Assembly: GCA_010093605.1 (NCBI GenBank)
Contig: MU004183.1
Location: forward strand, 2,108,001-2,172,000
DNA: 64,000 nucleotides
Origin: Lophium mytilinum
Lineage: Eukaryota; Ascomycota; Dothideomycetes; Mytilinidiales; Mytilinidiaceae
Reading direction: 5' to 3'
The position numbers and the translations under genes are program-made. The notes beneath the pieces were generated by a model. It saw only the letters and a list, made by a program, of their open reading frames with translations. It made no database searches and was not told where the DNA came from. This document shows positions 1 through 13,328 of the stretch, one piece after another (the stretch's first letter is position 1; the number at the start of each line of letters is the position of its first letter).

Positions 1-818
1 CTCAACCCGCATAGCTGCAACGATCGGAGAAATGCTAGTGCAGCGTCGCCAATCTCGCGGTAGGTCGGGACGCGAACGCTGGAGGTCTCCTTCGATTTCC
101 GCAAGGCGAGTTGGGCCGCATGGTAGGCCAGGCCAGGACCGTCGATCACGACAAGCCTGGGGTTTGCTGCATTTCTCTCGGTGAATTGGACCGTCTCGGC
201 GAAATGCTGGAGGTGGCCGATGAGGCGCGGAATACCCATATTGGGCCTGAATCACGCGCGGCTTGGTTGTTTCATCAGGGAAAAGGCGAGAATAGAGTAG
301 TTGACGAATCCGAATCTACACTCGACACGCCAGATGGCTTGAGTTGGTAGCGACCGCGCGCAGGGTCGAGACTGGACACCTCAACCGTGTTTCTGATAGC
401 GCCCTGGAAATTCGATATGGGAACGGAGCGTGGAGATAATTGTTGAGATAGTGCTGGCGCCGTGGAGGCTCAATTCGATAGTTCTGCAGCGCGGCTGGCG
501 CCTCCACCCGCTTCGGTCGAGAGGACGGTCCGGACTGTGCTAGCGAGCGGCGGCGGCGGCACTGGGCTGTGAGGGCATTGGTGATGGCCCTGATACCGCT
601 GTGACTGGGCTGCGTCGTGGTTGATGGCGGTGAGGTTGTTGTGAAAGTGTGCATGTGAGGCGTCGCTGGTTGGCTTCTGTCGATCCTGCGTCATGTCCAA
701 AACCCCCACTCGTTTCCCTCAACATAGGTCTCCCCACCAACTCCAGATCTCCCCACCAGCACAGCTCCCCTTTCTCCGTTACTCCAGGAATCCAGCCTAA
801 ATCTCTCCCGGTGCAATC
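1..818. other. upstream region of phosphoglucomutase, no gene seen
   Basis: Several short open frames occur on both strands, but none has a recognisable domain or consistent splice signals. A pyrimidine-rich stretch at about 700-800, directly before the phosphoglucomutase start, looks like a typical fungal promoter or 5' leader. The terminal part of a neighbouring gene off the left edge cannot be excluded. Confidence 0.4.
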
Positions 819-2779
<1,961 letters not shown>

Positions 2780-2946
2780 ATGCACTGTGCTAGATACGTT
2801 TTTCTTTAGTAGATGAGATGACCGTCGAGACACAACTTGACTTTGTGAGCGATTTGTTACCTTCAGAGGCTGCATTGGGCTGCGGATGGACGATTGAGGG
2901 TAGAGATGACGTGACGATAGGATCTTAGTTAACGAACATAGTTGTT

Positions 2947-2952
2947 AATAAA
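2947..2952 (+). terminator. possible polyadenylation signal of phosphoglucomutase
   Basis: AATAAA lies 168 bp past the phosphoglucomutase stop, a reasonable 3'-end distance. Fungal signals are loose, so this is only suggestive. Confidence 0.4.
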
Positions 2953-3119
2953 AGTGTCGTTCTTTGCATTCGCGGTAGATCACTCAAGGATCATAGATTA
3001 AGGAGGTGAGTGATTTTCGATATCTAGTCTCACGTGATCTGTTCCCTTCGAAGCGCCCCTGGGCTATTCAGTCTTTGGACTTCAGCATCTTGAGATATGG
3101 ACAACTGGCACCGCTCCGA

Positions 3120-3410
3120 ATGCGAAAGCCGTCTGGAAAAGCCGGCAAACCCGAGCCTTCGAGCTACCGCGTGCAAGAAAGATTGGCTGGACTTCTCTGG
3201 GGACTTCTGGCTGAAGTTTTGGCGCCTCAGCTTAGTCGAAAGAATTTGGATGTGTTCCGGGCGAAGGTTGCGAATCCGAATCTGAAGCTTTTCGACGACT
3301 GCAATAAGAAAACGAAGACGTCGAAGCGCGAAGTGGACACTGGTGAGATCCTTGTTGTGTCGGTCGACGAGCGGGCCGATGAGTGGATTGTGCGCGTGGT
3401 GGTCTACTAA
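3120..3410 (+). CDS. doubtful small ORF, unknown
   Basis: An open frame of 96 codons starts at the first in-frame ATG (3120) and ends in VVVY. The middle reads LAGLLWGLLAEVLAPQLSRK and the C-terminal half is Lys/Asp-rich. I recognise no family, signal peptide or membrane segment. It lies between the 3' end of phosphoglucomutase and the convergent rhodopsin-like gene, so it may be untranslated sequence. Confidence 0.22.
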   Translation: MRKPSGKAGKPEPSSYRVQERLAGLLWGLLAEVLAPQLSRKNLDVFRAKVANPNLKLFDDCNKKTKTSKREVDTGEILVVSVDERADEWIVRVVVY

Positions 3411-3597
3411 GGGTAAGGGGTACCTTGGTGAGAGACTTGAAGTAGGACGGGTAGACCTAAAAGAGACTTGTTAAGGATGAGGTTCTAGAGCACGAAGTCA
3501 ATTTACGCGATATCCTGTCCTATATTGGCCAGTTAAGCACATCTATATTGACCTTCTAAGCACATACTTTACAGCAAACAAGTATCCGACATTAGCC

Positions 3598-4829
3598 CTA
3601 CTTGTCATCATATCCCGTAGTCACAAGCACGCTCGTCGTCCTCATGATAGTCCCATCATCCCCACCTCTGACTTCCTCCAAGCTCTCCGCATCCGTGCTC
3701 TCCGCACCGCCTTTGATGCGCACCTCTGAAAACTCGTTCTTCCCATGGCCCGTCAGGTCTGTCTCAGACGTGATCCGCTGCACACGTTTCGACCCCATCT
3801 CAATCCCGCTTCCAAGCACATTGCCCTTCCGAGTTGAGAGCCGGTGGTCATATGTCCCCTTCCGCCCATATCGGTTCCACCCAGACGAATTAGGCGTCAG
3901 AGTCCCCATAAACCTAGGAATGAGCTGGTTGAGCAAAGGTTTGATAGCGGGCGCACAGGCACACACGATACCGACGTCGATCTCAACAGCCGTCCAGATA
4001 GTAGTGTCGTAGGACGCCCACGTCTTATCCTCTTCATGCAGCAGTTTCGAGATTCGAACGACGCGGATGATGCTCGCGATGGCGACGAGCCAGCCGACCG
4101 AGACCACGGTGACCAGCGCGGTCTTCTGGCGGCGGGTGATTTTCAAGACTAGGACACGCGGGAGGATGATGGCGATGAGGAAGACTTCGCTGAGGATGTT
4201 GTAGATGCCCGCGGCGTAGAACGCGGGGATTGGATCCGTGCAGTGGCCGCCGGCGGCTTTGAGGCCGAAGTCCCAGTATGCGGCGATCGGCGAGCATTGG
4301 AAGATGTTGAAGAATGTGAACGCGATGAAGGTTATCACGAGAGTTGCGATGCATGCGTATATGAGGTAGCGACTGCGGCGTTCTGGGTGGAAGATGCGGA
4401 GGTAGAAGAGGCAGATGCTGATCTTGGTCGAGGCAAGGACTGAATGGTAGAAAAAAAGAGTGATGAAGCCGATCTTGATGTTGATCTGAGCAGCAGCTAT
4501 CGAGACGTTGGCTTGGTGATGACCTGCGCCGTATTTTGTTGCTACGCATGACAGGATAGTGCAGGCGAGGCCGCAAAACTAGGTATGCTTTAACAACGTA
4601 CACAGATCGGTCGCATTCAACGACTTACCCATGAGAACACGATCAGCCAGTCATCAATTGCCCAAGTTCGCAAGATGTACGCCCGAGAGTACACTCGAGC
4701 TAAACTGAACAGAGTCGCAAACACTTGAGGAACGATATTTCCCACCAAAATAGCAACCGCCCTCGATTGTGTAGCCTGAGATTTGTGAACATTTCTTCAT
4801 TAGAGATATTTGGACTGTGAACGTACCAT
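3598..4829 (-). CDS. rhodopsin-domain integral membrane protein (PTH11/SAT4-type)
   Basis: A seven-helix plasma-membrane protein of the large fungal rhodopsin-domain family that includes PTH11-like receptors; the ligand is unknown. Exons are 4827-4829, 4629-4775 and 3598-4578, giving 376 residues. The first exon would hold only the ATG, directly followed by GTACGT. Exon 2 carries the first helix and the hallmark YILRTWAIDDWLIVFSW, and exon 3 continues FCGLACTILSCVATKYGAG with further hydrophobic helices, including YLRIF and a QCSPIAAYWDF loop. The cytoplasmic C-terminal tail of about 110 residues is charged and Ser/Thr-rich. Introns of 51 and 50 bp have GT-AG ends. The frame upstream of the ATG stays open for about 30 codons without another ATG, so an additional upstream exon is possible. 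Confidence 0.85.
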
Positions 4830-5997
4830 TGCCGGCTTCCCAAATTCTTGACCCACTCTGCGATTGGGTTTTGTATTTAGCGTACTAAACCTTTCTCCGG
4901 GGCTCCGCAGACGAGCTAGGAGCGGATCAGTAAACAGAGAATTTCAGGGTTGGGTATTCATGAGTGGAGAAGCTGGTCGGAACACATGGTCAGTGAACCT
5001 GTTAAGTATGATCCGTTGAAGACCGATTCCCTCTCCTTTCTAGTCTTACTAACTTTCCACTATGCCTTCAGGTTCCGCATCCCCTAGCGGAAGGCTGAGC
5101 TGGACGAGTCCATCCTGTGCAATTACACAGCTTTTATTCGCCCTCTGCAGACTGCGATTCATGAGTAGCAATCAAGTCTCGTGATAAGGGTGTAACTGGT
5201 GGACACTGTAGGATATTCTTCGGTGATGTTGAGAAGGTTTGGACGGTCAAAAGCCTTTGATCTTAAGCCGTGCGCCCATAAGCAGTGTAGTCGGACCGTC
5301 CCCTGTTGACTTGTTCTAGAACTCTCTTAGAGAACAAGGTGCGGTGGTGAAATCTTAGAAGACCTTTAAAGCCCCGATTCATTTTCATGTTGTCCTTTGA
5401 GTATACATCTAATGAATCGAGGTCTTTCGGAGGTACCGGTGCACCTCAATATGATAATCCCACTTTTCCCCTCCACGAAGACGCGGGGAATCTTCAATGC
5501 TGATCCGCACGGACATGATAGTTGGTTTGGACTGAGATCTATGGCGTACTTTTGTGGAGACAGTGGCGCACGCTAGGGCTATGCTTGACAAGAACCCGCA
5601 CGTAGGGCCAATAATCTGCCTCTATCACGACTCGTGTAACGATAGCCTCCGCGTATACCGCGGAGTAGGGATACAACCCGATTGGAAAGAATACAATAAG
5701 AGCGACAGATGCGAGTGGGAATCTTATGTCGCAACGTCATAAGTTTGTATGTACCCCTCTGCGCTGCTTGTGTGAGTCCGACTTGCTGAGAGAAGTATGG
5801 AGCTCTAAGTCGGTACATCTAACATGGGCGAGTTTGCCCATTGCCCGAGGCGACGAGCTTCGAACCATTCATATGTATGAAACTGTCTGGAAGCACCAGC
5901 AGTGGAGATTGGGCTGTCAGCAAATCTGTGATAAAGCCATGTACTAAAACAAAATTTAATCTTCTCTCCTACCGTCTGTCGCTTGCTTCGCTGCCAC
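4830..5997. other. intergenic, nothing recognised
   Basis: Promoter side of the rhodopsin-like gene and 3' side of the biotin-ligase gene. Only short open frames occur (the longest about 116 codons on the minus strand, running into the ligase 3' end), with no recognisable motif. Confidence 0.45.
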
Positions 5998-8296
5998 CTA
6001 CACCTTCCGCTTAACCAACCCCTTGAAGAAATCAAAGCTGTTACTGTCACTCTGTAGCTGCCATATCTTCCCAGTCGGCCTATCCTCCCACCCCAGCTCC
6101 TCGGCAAGCAATAATCCCCAATCTCTTGTGATCCCCTTGACTCTTGCCCGTACACCTCCTTCTGCTTCCAGCTCTACAATCTGGTTCGTATGCAACCAGT
6201 CATCATAATACGCGCCCTCTGTATCTCTGTCCCAACCTTTCGCACAAAAGCGTCTATATAGCGTTTCAAACTCGACGAGGATACTAGCAAGGAGCTTCTC
6301 CATTTGAATAGCTTTCAAGCCTTCTTTAGCCGCCAACTGGTTCAGACTCGTGGTTGGAGAAGGGTTCGCAACATTGATTCCGACGCCCACCACGAGCGTA
6401 TATTCGGAGCCGGAGTAGCTCGAGTTTACGAGGATGCCGCCGATCTTGACGAAGTCAGTGTTACTTTGTCTCCCGTTCGTGGGCTTTGGAGCAGTAGGGC
6501 TTAGCGCGTAGATGTCGTTCGGCCACTTCAACTTGATTGGCAGTCTGTCATAGCCTGGTGCGTAGCCCTTTGCCCCCTTTACGAAGGCGAGGGCAGCGAG
6601 GTATTGTACGAAGATGACTGGGGCAGAGGCGGTGAGTGAGATGGGATGACGAATGACAGTGCTGAATATCAGGGAGCCAGGAGGTGCAAGCCAGACGTTC
6701 GAACCACGCCCGCGGCCGGCGACTTGCATCGTCGCCGTTGCAGTGAAGCCTTGAGGAAGGGTGTTCAAGAGTTTGGGGTTTCTATGTCGAAAAGTCAGCA
6801 AAGTTACGTATATCTATGAATAGATAGATGTGTTACTTTTCCAGAAGAGTGTTAGTGCTGGTGACAACTTCACCATAAAGAAGATGGGACCCGAAAGCAG
6901 GTTCGTCGATATCTGATTTGCTCTGAAAATGGGCCAGGTTCGCATAGTACGCGTCGTGGTTGAAAGATGGAGTCTCTCGTCCTGTGGGAAGTGTTTTCTC
7001 GTGAGGAACAATTCTCTTGATTACCTTATCATAATCGATGATCTTGTCCCCAGATGTTGACTCATCGGAGCTTTCTGCCTTCAACACCTTTTCTTCCGAG
7101 GATGGATCTTCTGTTGAGCGGCTTTCATTCGAGATTCCAGAGACAGCATCAGGCAGTACGCTTGTAACCGCCTGCATAAGACTGCTCATACCCCAAGTTG
7201 CAGGCTTCTCAACGTGGAATGTGTCGTTCTCCGCCTGCACATACTCTGTTCCATCAATCACAGTAGTGACTTGGTGCCAAGATGCGAGGATTTCGGCGAC
7301 ATCTGATGGCGTGTGAGCGGTGAGATGCAGGCGGGAGAGTGACGGTACCGGCTGCTCCTCTTCATTGACTTGCAGGCCCAATTTGACGAGACATGCCTTC
7401 ATGAAAGCAACACGAGTAGCGTCTGACGCGGCGATAGCGTCAATCGCAGCTGCATATGATGGTGGGCCGTTCGATTTATTCAGGTTGATAGGGGCGAATC
7501 TAGACTTTGTTAATCATTTGACCAAAACGCAACTAAAAGGATAGGAATGGCCGTACTCGGGATGGGGACCTGTGACAATAGCACTACCCTCCCCAATCTT
7601 GCGGTAGACAACGGCCGCCTTGCTATCTCCTGAATCTACATTCAGCTCCTCCTTGAAGCTCGCCAAGATCTCCACACCCCTCTCCGCAAGTTTCTTCGCG
7701 TCTACAAAGACGCCACCGCCGTTGTAATACGAGCGGAACAATCCGGGTACGGTGTTCTTGATCGAGGGAAGAGCAGACTTGTTGATTTCCAGTTCGACTG
7801 CTCTCGCCCCTGCCTCACTCTGATACACAAAACCCGGAAAGGCCAGTCCACGACATGTTCCTGGGAAGAATCCGAGTTCTCTGTCACCAACGACAGCCAT
7901 CTTTTTATCATCCACTTCGAACTCGCATCTTGCAGAACCGTAGTACCCACCAGCACAGAAACCGAGATAACTACCACCTCGATTGACGAATTGCGTAATC
8001 TTGCGATTGCCCGCCCCGTCAAGGGTCCTACAATAGCCGAGATCAGCACCACCAGGAAAGACAATCAAGGCACAGGTAGCAGTCCAGGGTTCCTTTAGCA
8101 GAGTCTCGCCTGAGATTGGAATAACAGCGTATTTGGGGGAGAGCAAGCGGCGAAGGGTGTAAAGAGTATGGCGCACGGATTCGGAAGTACTACCGTTGCC
8201 TGTCTATCTTTAGAAGAGAACGAAACCAATGATCAAGGATGACGGAGAAGAAGAATTACCAGAATATACAAGCACATTCATCCGTCTCGAAGCCAT
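5998..8296 (-). CDS. BPL1: biotin--[carboxylase] ligase, four exons
   Basis: Attaches biotin to acetyl-CoA carboxylase and pyruvate carboxylase through biotinyl-AMP. Exons are 8260-8296, 7557-8199, 6837-7499 and 5998-6781, separated by introns of 60, 57 and 55 bp, giving 708 residues, close to yeast Bpl1 (690). The N-terminal half is the glutamine-amidotransferase-like BPL_N domain: MNVLVYSGNGS, then LGFCAGGYYGS and TGPHPEFAPINLN across the second intron. The linker is acidic and Ser-rich. The catalytic domain in exon 4 carries GRGRGSNVW (residues 470-478), which closes over biotinyl-AMP, and KWPND (533-537), which contains the biotin-binding lysine. The short C-terminal SH3-like cap follows (VELEAEGGVRARVKG). 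Every junction preserves the reading frame. Confidence 0.95.
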
Positions 8297-9378
8297 ATTG
8301 AATTATGGTGACGGGATGGCCTGAGGCCTGGGAGCTCCCGAGTTTCACCCGAGAGAAGAATCACACAAGGACAGACCCAAGCGCAGCGACAACAAGAAGG
8401 CTCTCCCGAAACACCAAGGAGATGTCAAACAACGCAATCCAATCAAGCGAGTCGAATACGGCCGTGGATGATGATGAGCCGGATGATTGGTGAGGGCAAT
8501 TGATGAAATATGATGACGATGAAGAGGAGATTAACGGATTGAACTAGGGACAAGAGAATCTTTAGCACCGGCTGCTCAGGTCAGGCATCAGAGACCGCAT
8601 TCATATCTTCTGTATTAATTGATTGATAGTGGAAAACTCAAGGATGACGGACTGCTACTATGATACGAAGGACTGGAGGGCGTGTAAGAAGGAGGTGAGT
8701 CGCCGATGGGTGTGGATCGGGGACCGAGGAGTCGAGCAAAGTTGCCGGCTTGCAGCTTGCATGCTCTCGCCCAATCAACAACCTGAATGCTATACTGACT
8801 CTGCTGCGCAACTATAGATGGAGGCTTTCCGTGAATGTTGGAAGAGATATGGCAATGAGCAAAGAACCGACTCTAAAGATGCATGATGGCGTGGAGGATT
8901 TCCTGATACAATAGCTGTATTATATAATTATCAAGACCCAGTTTCCATCAAGTGTCCGCAGGTGAAGAACTTCATATCACTGTGTATTATAGGTAGCAGA
9001 GAGTCTTCTTGGCTAAGGCAAGGCATTTTTGGTAAAACATCTGGGTAAGATATCGCCACCGCGTTCCTCTCTTTCTTGCTCAAGTCACAATGCTTGCTTT
9101 TCAATCAAAATGCTAGCTAAACACATAAAAGTGGTGTATTCAATATCAAAACACTACAGCAGAGCGCTACTCCGCATTCAAGCCCGCTCCAGTATACACA
9201 GACCAAGCAATTCAACTCCGCAATCCAATCCCATTCCTTCCCCCAGCATCCCTCAACGCTCCTCCAGCACCCTTCACCGTCAAGCTCAGACGCCAGGATG
9301 CCAAAAATAACAAAAGAAAAAACCTGAACACCAGACGCGGGTGCTGCATATGTGCCGTCCCCCACCTCTTTCTCTATT
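8297..9378. other. intergenic, nothing recognised
   Basis: Lies between the start of the biotin-ligase gene and the 3' end of the BSD2-like gene. Open frames are short and without motifs. Sequence around 8,900-9,150 is AT-richer than its surroundings. Confidence 0.4.
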
Positions 9379-10643
9379 TTACACAGCCTGGCTCGGGCTC
9401 TCCCCCTCGGCGACTACCGCCGTCCCTAGTCCGCGCTCCGGGCTTTGCAGCACAAGTTGCTCGTGCCGCCGCGCTTTGACAAAATCAGAAATACTCTTTA
9501 TAAGAATGAACCAGCCGATGACCATTAGTAGATATGCAATCCAATCACTCGTTGTTATGCCACCCGCGGCGGAAACAGACGACGGAGTTGGTATAGACGG
9601 CGCTACAGTATTCGGGTCGAAGTCATGGCTGTTCGGGTCTGGGGGCGCGCCGTTGAAGTCGCCGTCGCCCTGACCGCCGTTGCCGTTGCCGTCGGTGATA
9701 GGGCCTGCGCCCTTCATGCTGAAGCCGTATTGAATAAGGGTTATACCAAGGCCAGCGCGTGAGCCGTTCTTCGCTGCGTGGGTAGTGTGGAGGAGGTAGG
9801 TGAGCAGGAAGCCGACGAGCTGGAAGGACATGGATATCATGGCGTTCCAAACGAAGCTGAAAACGGAGCCAACGGGGAGGCCTTCGATATAAACGGCGTT
9901 GGAGTCGGAGAAGGGGCCTCCAGGAGTGAGTATAGTGGTTTCCCAGTAGGGAGGGGTAGCATCCAGGGCAGCTTGTTCGTAGGTCTGTATGGGTATGTTA
10001 GTATGAGCACTTTCGAAGGTAGGTAGATTGGACAAGAGCTCACAGGAGGCTTCTCTTCCAGCTCCTCTCCTCGCGTAGGCTTTGCGCTCAGGTTCGCAAA
10101 CACGCCATCGTTCTGGCCGCCCCCATATATTCGTCCTCCAGTCGCGGCGCCTCCTGCCGACGCCTGTGTAGGATTGAAAACGGGCAGCTGTGTCACTCTC
10201 CTCTCGATCCCCCGTGGCCGCACCTCGTCGCTATTCCGGTTGAGTCCGTGGTCCTCCCCATCGTCGGACGGCGACGAGGGGCTTGCCCGCATCAGCCGCT
10301 GTCGGTCGTCCATCCCATCGCCCTCCTCGTCCTCACTGTCGGCATCGTCGAAGGTGTCGGCGAGGGTGCGCTCGGCGTCGGTGGCGTACGGATCGGCGGT
10401 TGGACTCATAAGGTGGTGGCTGCCGGTCGGGGAGGATGCGCGAGAACGGAAAGATGGTGGCGGCGAGTTAGGGATCTGCTGCGACAACTGTGGCGGTGGA
10501 TTTGTGTGTGAGAAGGAGGTTTGAGGGTTGGCAACCGGCGAGGTAGGAGAGTCGACATCATCGTTGGCGGAGACCTGGGGGGGCGTTAGCGGAGTGAAGG
10601 AAGGGGGGCGCGGCTGACATACCCGCTCGTAGCCTTGCGGCAT
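9379..10643 (-). CDS. BSD2: Ndfip/Bsd2-family membrane adaptor
   Basis: Bsd2 proteins recruit the Rsp5 ubiquitin ligase to metal transporters and other cargo in the Golgi/endosome system. Exons are 10623-10643 (only MPQGYER), 10044-10574 and 9379-9984, giving 385 residues. The N-terminal half is a disordered Pro/Ser/Asp-rich cytosolic region. The conserved core begins in exon 3 with TYEQAALDATPPYWETTI and continues with the family signature IEGLPVGSVFSFVWNAMIS, followed by hydrophobic segments (SFQLVGFLLTYLLHTTHAA, GLGITLIQYGF and a last helix WIAYLLMVIGWFILI). The first exon is 21 nt and would be missed by single-exon reading. Its start lies 303 bp from the divergent CBP6-like gene. Confidence 0.87.
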
Positions 10644-10946
10644 AGCTGCGCTCGTTGACGCAAGTAAAGGTGACGATTTCAAGGGTAAAGGGAGTGAGAG
10701 AACGAAGCGAAGAAGGGTGTTGAGAGAGGGTGGAGGTCGAAGTGGTGGTAGGGAGACAAGGGGATGTGGTGTGGTGATTCGTAAGGCCGCGGGACGACGG
10801 GGACGACGGCGAGATTCCACGCGCGAAGGTCCGGTGCACTGCCACAATTAAAGTATACGGCAGACTGCAGCCCGCTTGTATCAAACCTCAAGAATCCCGA
10901 CATCATCGATTTTGCGTCGTGACTGTGTTCAGCAACATCACCAATC
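10644..10946. promoter_or_regulatory. shared divergent promoter, BSD2-like / CBP6-like
   Basis: The 303 bp between two divergent start codons must hold both promoters. No TATA-like element stands out; the sequence on the BSD2 side is purine-rich. Confidence 0.5.
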
Positions 10947-11453
10947 ATGTCGGGCTCTGTATGTGAAATTCTCGTTGCGTGTGGCCGTCATGGCTTTCCA
11001 GTGCTGCATCTAGTCAATTGATTCCTATAGCTAATACACGGGTAGAAAATCGCAAAGCACTACACCCGCCTCCTAGCCCAATGGCCCAAAGACCCTCTCC
11101 GGCCCAACCTTCACTTCGACAAGGTCCTCCAGCATCGCGCAGCCCAGGCTAGTGCTGGTTCTTCAAACCCCAAGGCCGAGCTAGGGCAAATCAATGCGGC
11201 TTACTCGCTACTCGAGGATCGATACATGCATAGAGTATGTCTTTCAAACAATTAGATCGCGGAGTCTCAAGCAAATAAAGGGTTTAAGCTAACGAAAATG
11301 GTCTGATAGAATCCAACATCGAAGCGCCTTCTTAGCCCTACCTCGAATCCGACCTACTACGACGACCTCATCGCGGAGCTAGAGCAGGCACCGAAGAGGT
11401 CATGGCTCGCTGGAAAAATTGAGGGTTGGAAGAGAATGATTAGATTCACGTGA
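10947..11453 (+). CDS. CBP6: small mitochondrial protein, CBP6/UQCC2-like
   Basis: Cbp6/UQCC2 works with Cbp3 at the mitochondrial ribosome to promote cytochrome b synthesis and complex III assembly. Exons are 10947-10958 (MSGS), 11046-11234 and 11310-11453, giving 114 residues, in the size range of the family. Exon 2 reads KIAKHYTRLLAQWPKDPLRP, matching the family's N-terminal helix and WP motif. Exon 3 has LLSPTSNPTYYDDLIAELEQ and ends in a basic tail, WLAGKIEGWKRMIRFT. The acceptor at 11043-11045 was preferred over one 14 bp upstream, which leads to an immediate stop. Family assignment rests on the WPKD and NPTYY motifs from memory; another small LYR-like or assembly factor is possible. 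Confidence 0.66.
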
Positions 11454-11981
11454 TTAATGTAAGAGACGCTACGAGTGTATCACGGGATAAGGCGATGTAC
11501 GCTATAAGAGGTGGTGTCTAGTATGTGCGGTGTGCAGAGCTCAAGAAAAGGCGTTTTGGGGGTATAATGTCATGCGGATGGCCTTTTTTGGGAGATTACA
11601 GGTGAACAATAGAGGGTATCGAAGAGAATACCATGATTGTACAAATCAACAATATGGATTAGACTAGAGAAGTGGGGTGGATTCGAAGGTAGTAAGACGT
11701 ATGAACGTGAGGCAGCCCATGTGGGTGACACTCAGTTTAGGCAGTGTCATGAATAGGGTCGAGGTAAGAGACTGTACTAGAAGTATCAACGTTCTAGGTT
11801 GCCTCTATTTTGAGGCGTAGCAACAATCTGAGCAAACATCCACACATAACTACAAGAGACCAGCTTACCATCAAAGCCTCAGCCCTACCTGTATCATCCT
11901 CACCAACTTTTCGATATGTCTTACAGAGCTGGAGATCGTCTGTACGCTCGTCCTTCCTCTTCTTAAGCGTCAAACTCATCT
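11454..11981. other. intergenic, nothing recognised
   Basis: 3' region of the CBP6-like gene and upstream region of the coiled-coil ORF, with no recognisable motif. Confidence 0.4.
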
Positions 11982-12968
11982 ATGGACTCACCGCCTTTGT
12001 CTCCCGTCCGACCTTTCGGATTTCTGAACCATGAACTCCGGGAGGAGCCAAACTTTGCCCTCTCTGATGGAAAAGGAAAGGGAGAAGAATCCCGGCAAAA
12101 TAACAGGTATCAAGAAAAGCTAGCGAGACCGGTGGAGACTCGTGAGGGTTCCGTACCGATTAGCCAAAGGCAATTTGAGCTACTTAGGACCTTTGTAACA
12201 GTCCCAACTTCAGACCAGAACGGGCCGGGCTTGACGGTGGTCTCAAATACCGAGCAACAGCTCCAAAATCTTGACTCCCCACCGTCATTGCTAGATGCTG
12301 GCTCCCGCCTATCACCCCCAATCTCCACGTCTGGAGAGCTGCTTCGTGTGGGAGGACCGTACCATGCAAGACCCTCCACGCGGCGTGAGGAGCCGCCTGG
12401 TTCCTTTTCTGGCAAATCAATCAGCACATCGATCCTCAAGCCCCTATTGACAAAAGAAGCACTTGGTAGGCACGATGCTGCTATGGAGGCTGAGCACAGG
12501 CACGCATATATTTTTAAACCCGAACTGGAGTTCAACACAGAACCCTGGAAGAACATTCGGCCACGGAATACAAGGCCAGTTGGAGAAGAAATCCGACATA
12601 GATATGAGGGCCAGCTCCACAAGCTTAGGATGGAGAACGACGAACTAAGACGAGAGAAAAAGGCCTTGATAGTGGCGTGGAAGATGAGATCCAATGCGAA
12701 CGACCGCGGCAACTTAGGGGACGCGTCCTGTCCGGGTGCCCAAGAGGAGCGAGACAAGCTTGTTTCAAAGAAGAGCGAGAGTGACCGACAAGATGAGGAA
12801 ACAATTCGACAAGAATGCCTAGAGAAGCGCAACCCTTCGGCCTCTACCCTCCACGAGTATACGACTCGATCGCCTCTTGTCGATGACCGCCTTGAAAACT
12901 TGATGCCATGTGGACCAGCTTTTCATGATCACACGACAGGAATATCTGGCTATGCGAACAGAAGTTGA
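11982..12968 (+). CDS. orphan coiled-coil protein
   Basis: A single-exon frame of 328 codons with an ATG at 11982. The N-terminus (MDSPPLSPVRPFGFLNHEL) and the following 180 residues are Pro/Ser-rich and look disordered. Roughly residues 200-290 are charged and heptad-like (YEGQLHKLRMENDELRREK), predicting a coiled coil. No signal peptide or membrane segment is present. I do not recognise the family. The neighbouring decayed genes suggest a less conserved, lineage-specific region. Confidence 0.6.
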   Translation: MDSPPLSPVRPFGFLNHELREEPNFALSDGKGKGEESRQNNRYQEKLARPVETREGSVPISQRQFELLRTFVTVPTSDQNGPGLTVVSNTEQQLQNLDSPPSLLDAGSRLSPPISTSGELLRVGGPYHARPSTRREEPPGSFSGKSISTSILKPLLTKEALGRHDAAMEAEHRHAYIFKPELEFNTEPWKNIRPRNTRPVGEEIRHRYEGQLHKLRMENDELRREKKALIVAWKMRSNANDRGNLGDASCPGAQEERDKLVSKKSESDRQDEETIRQECLEKRNPSASTLHEYTTRSPLVDDRLENLMPCGPAFHDHTTGISGYANRS

Positions 12969-13328
12969 TCGGTCTCGCCATCATAACCTGCTCGATCGAC
13001 ATGCTTTTAGTGTAGTAGCGTCGTGTGCGGCGGTTGGGTTGGTAATTAACGTATTGTCAAGGCTGTGGTAGATGTAGCTGAGGAATTATAGTATCATTGA
13101 GAAGGCTCGGCACTGTTGACCTGGTATGGTTTGCATTTCCAACTTTGATAATCGAAAACGAGTTTGAAGGAAAGAAGTAGTAGGAAAGCCTCCAGAGTGT
13201 GCCCTTCATCCTGCTCTGTCCTTCCCGCGACAGATCACGTGTGAATCCTATACCATGCTGCCGCCACCCTCCCAGTCGAAGTGATGTCTGTCTGCCCAGG
13301 TTTTTCCTTGACGCTAGCCTGATACGAT
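12969..13328. other. intergenic, nothing recognised
   Basis: Lies between the coiled-coil ORF and the 3' end of the decayed DUF7580-like gene. No feature supported. Confidence 0.35.

Noticed and set aside
111-350. A 79-codon plus-strand ORF at the left edge
   Set aside because: No recognisable family and overlapping frames on both strands; could be UTR or promoter.
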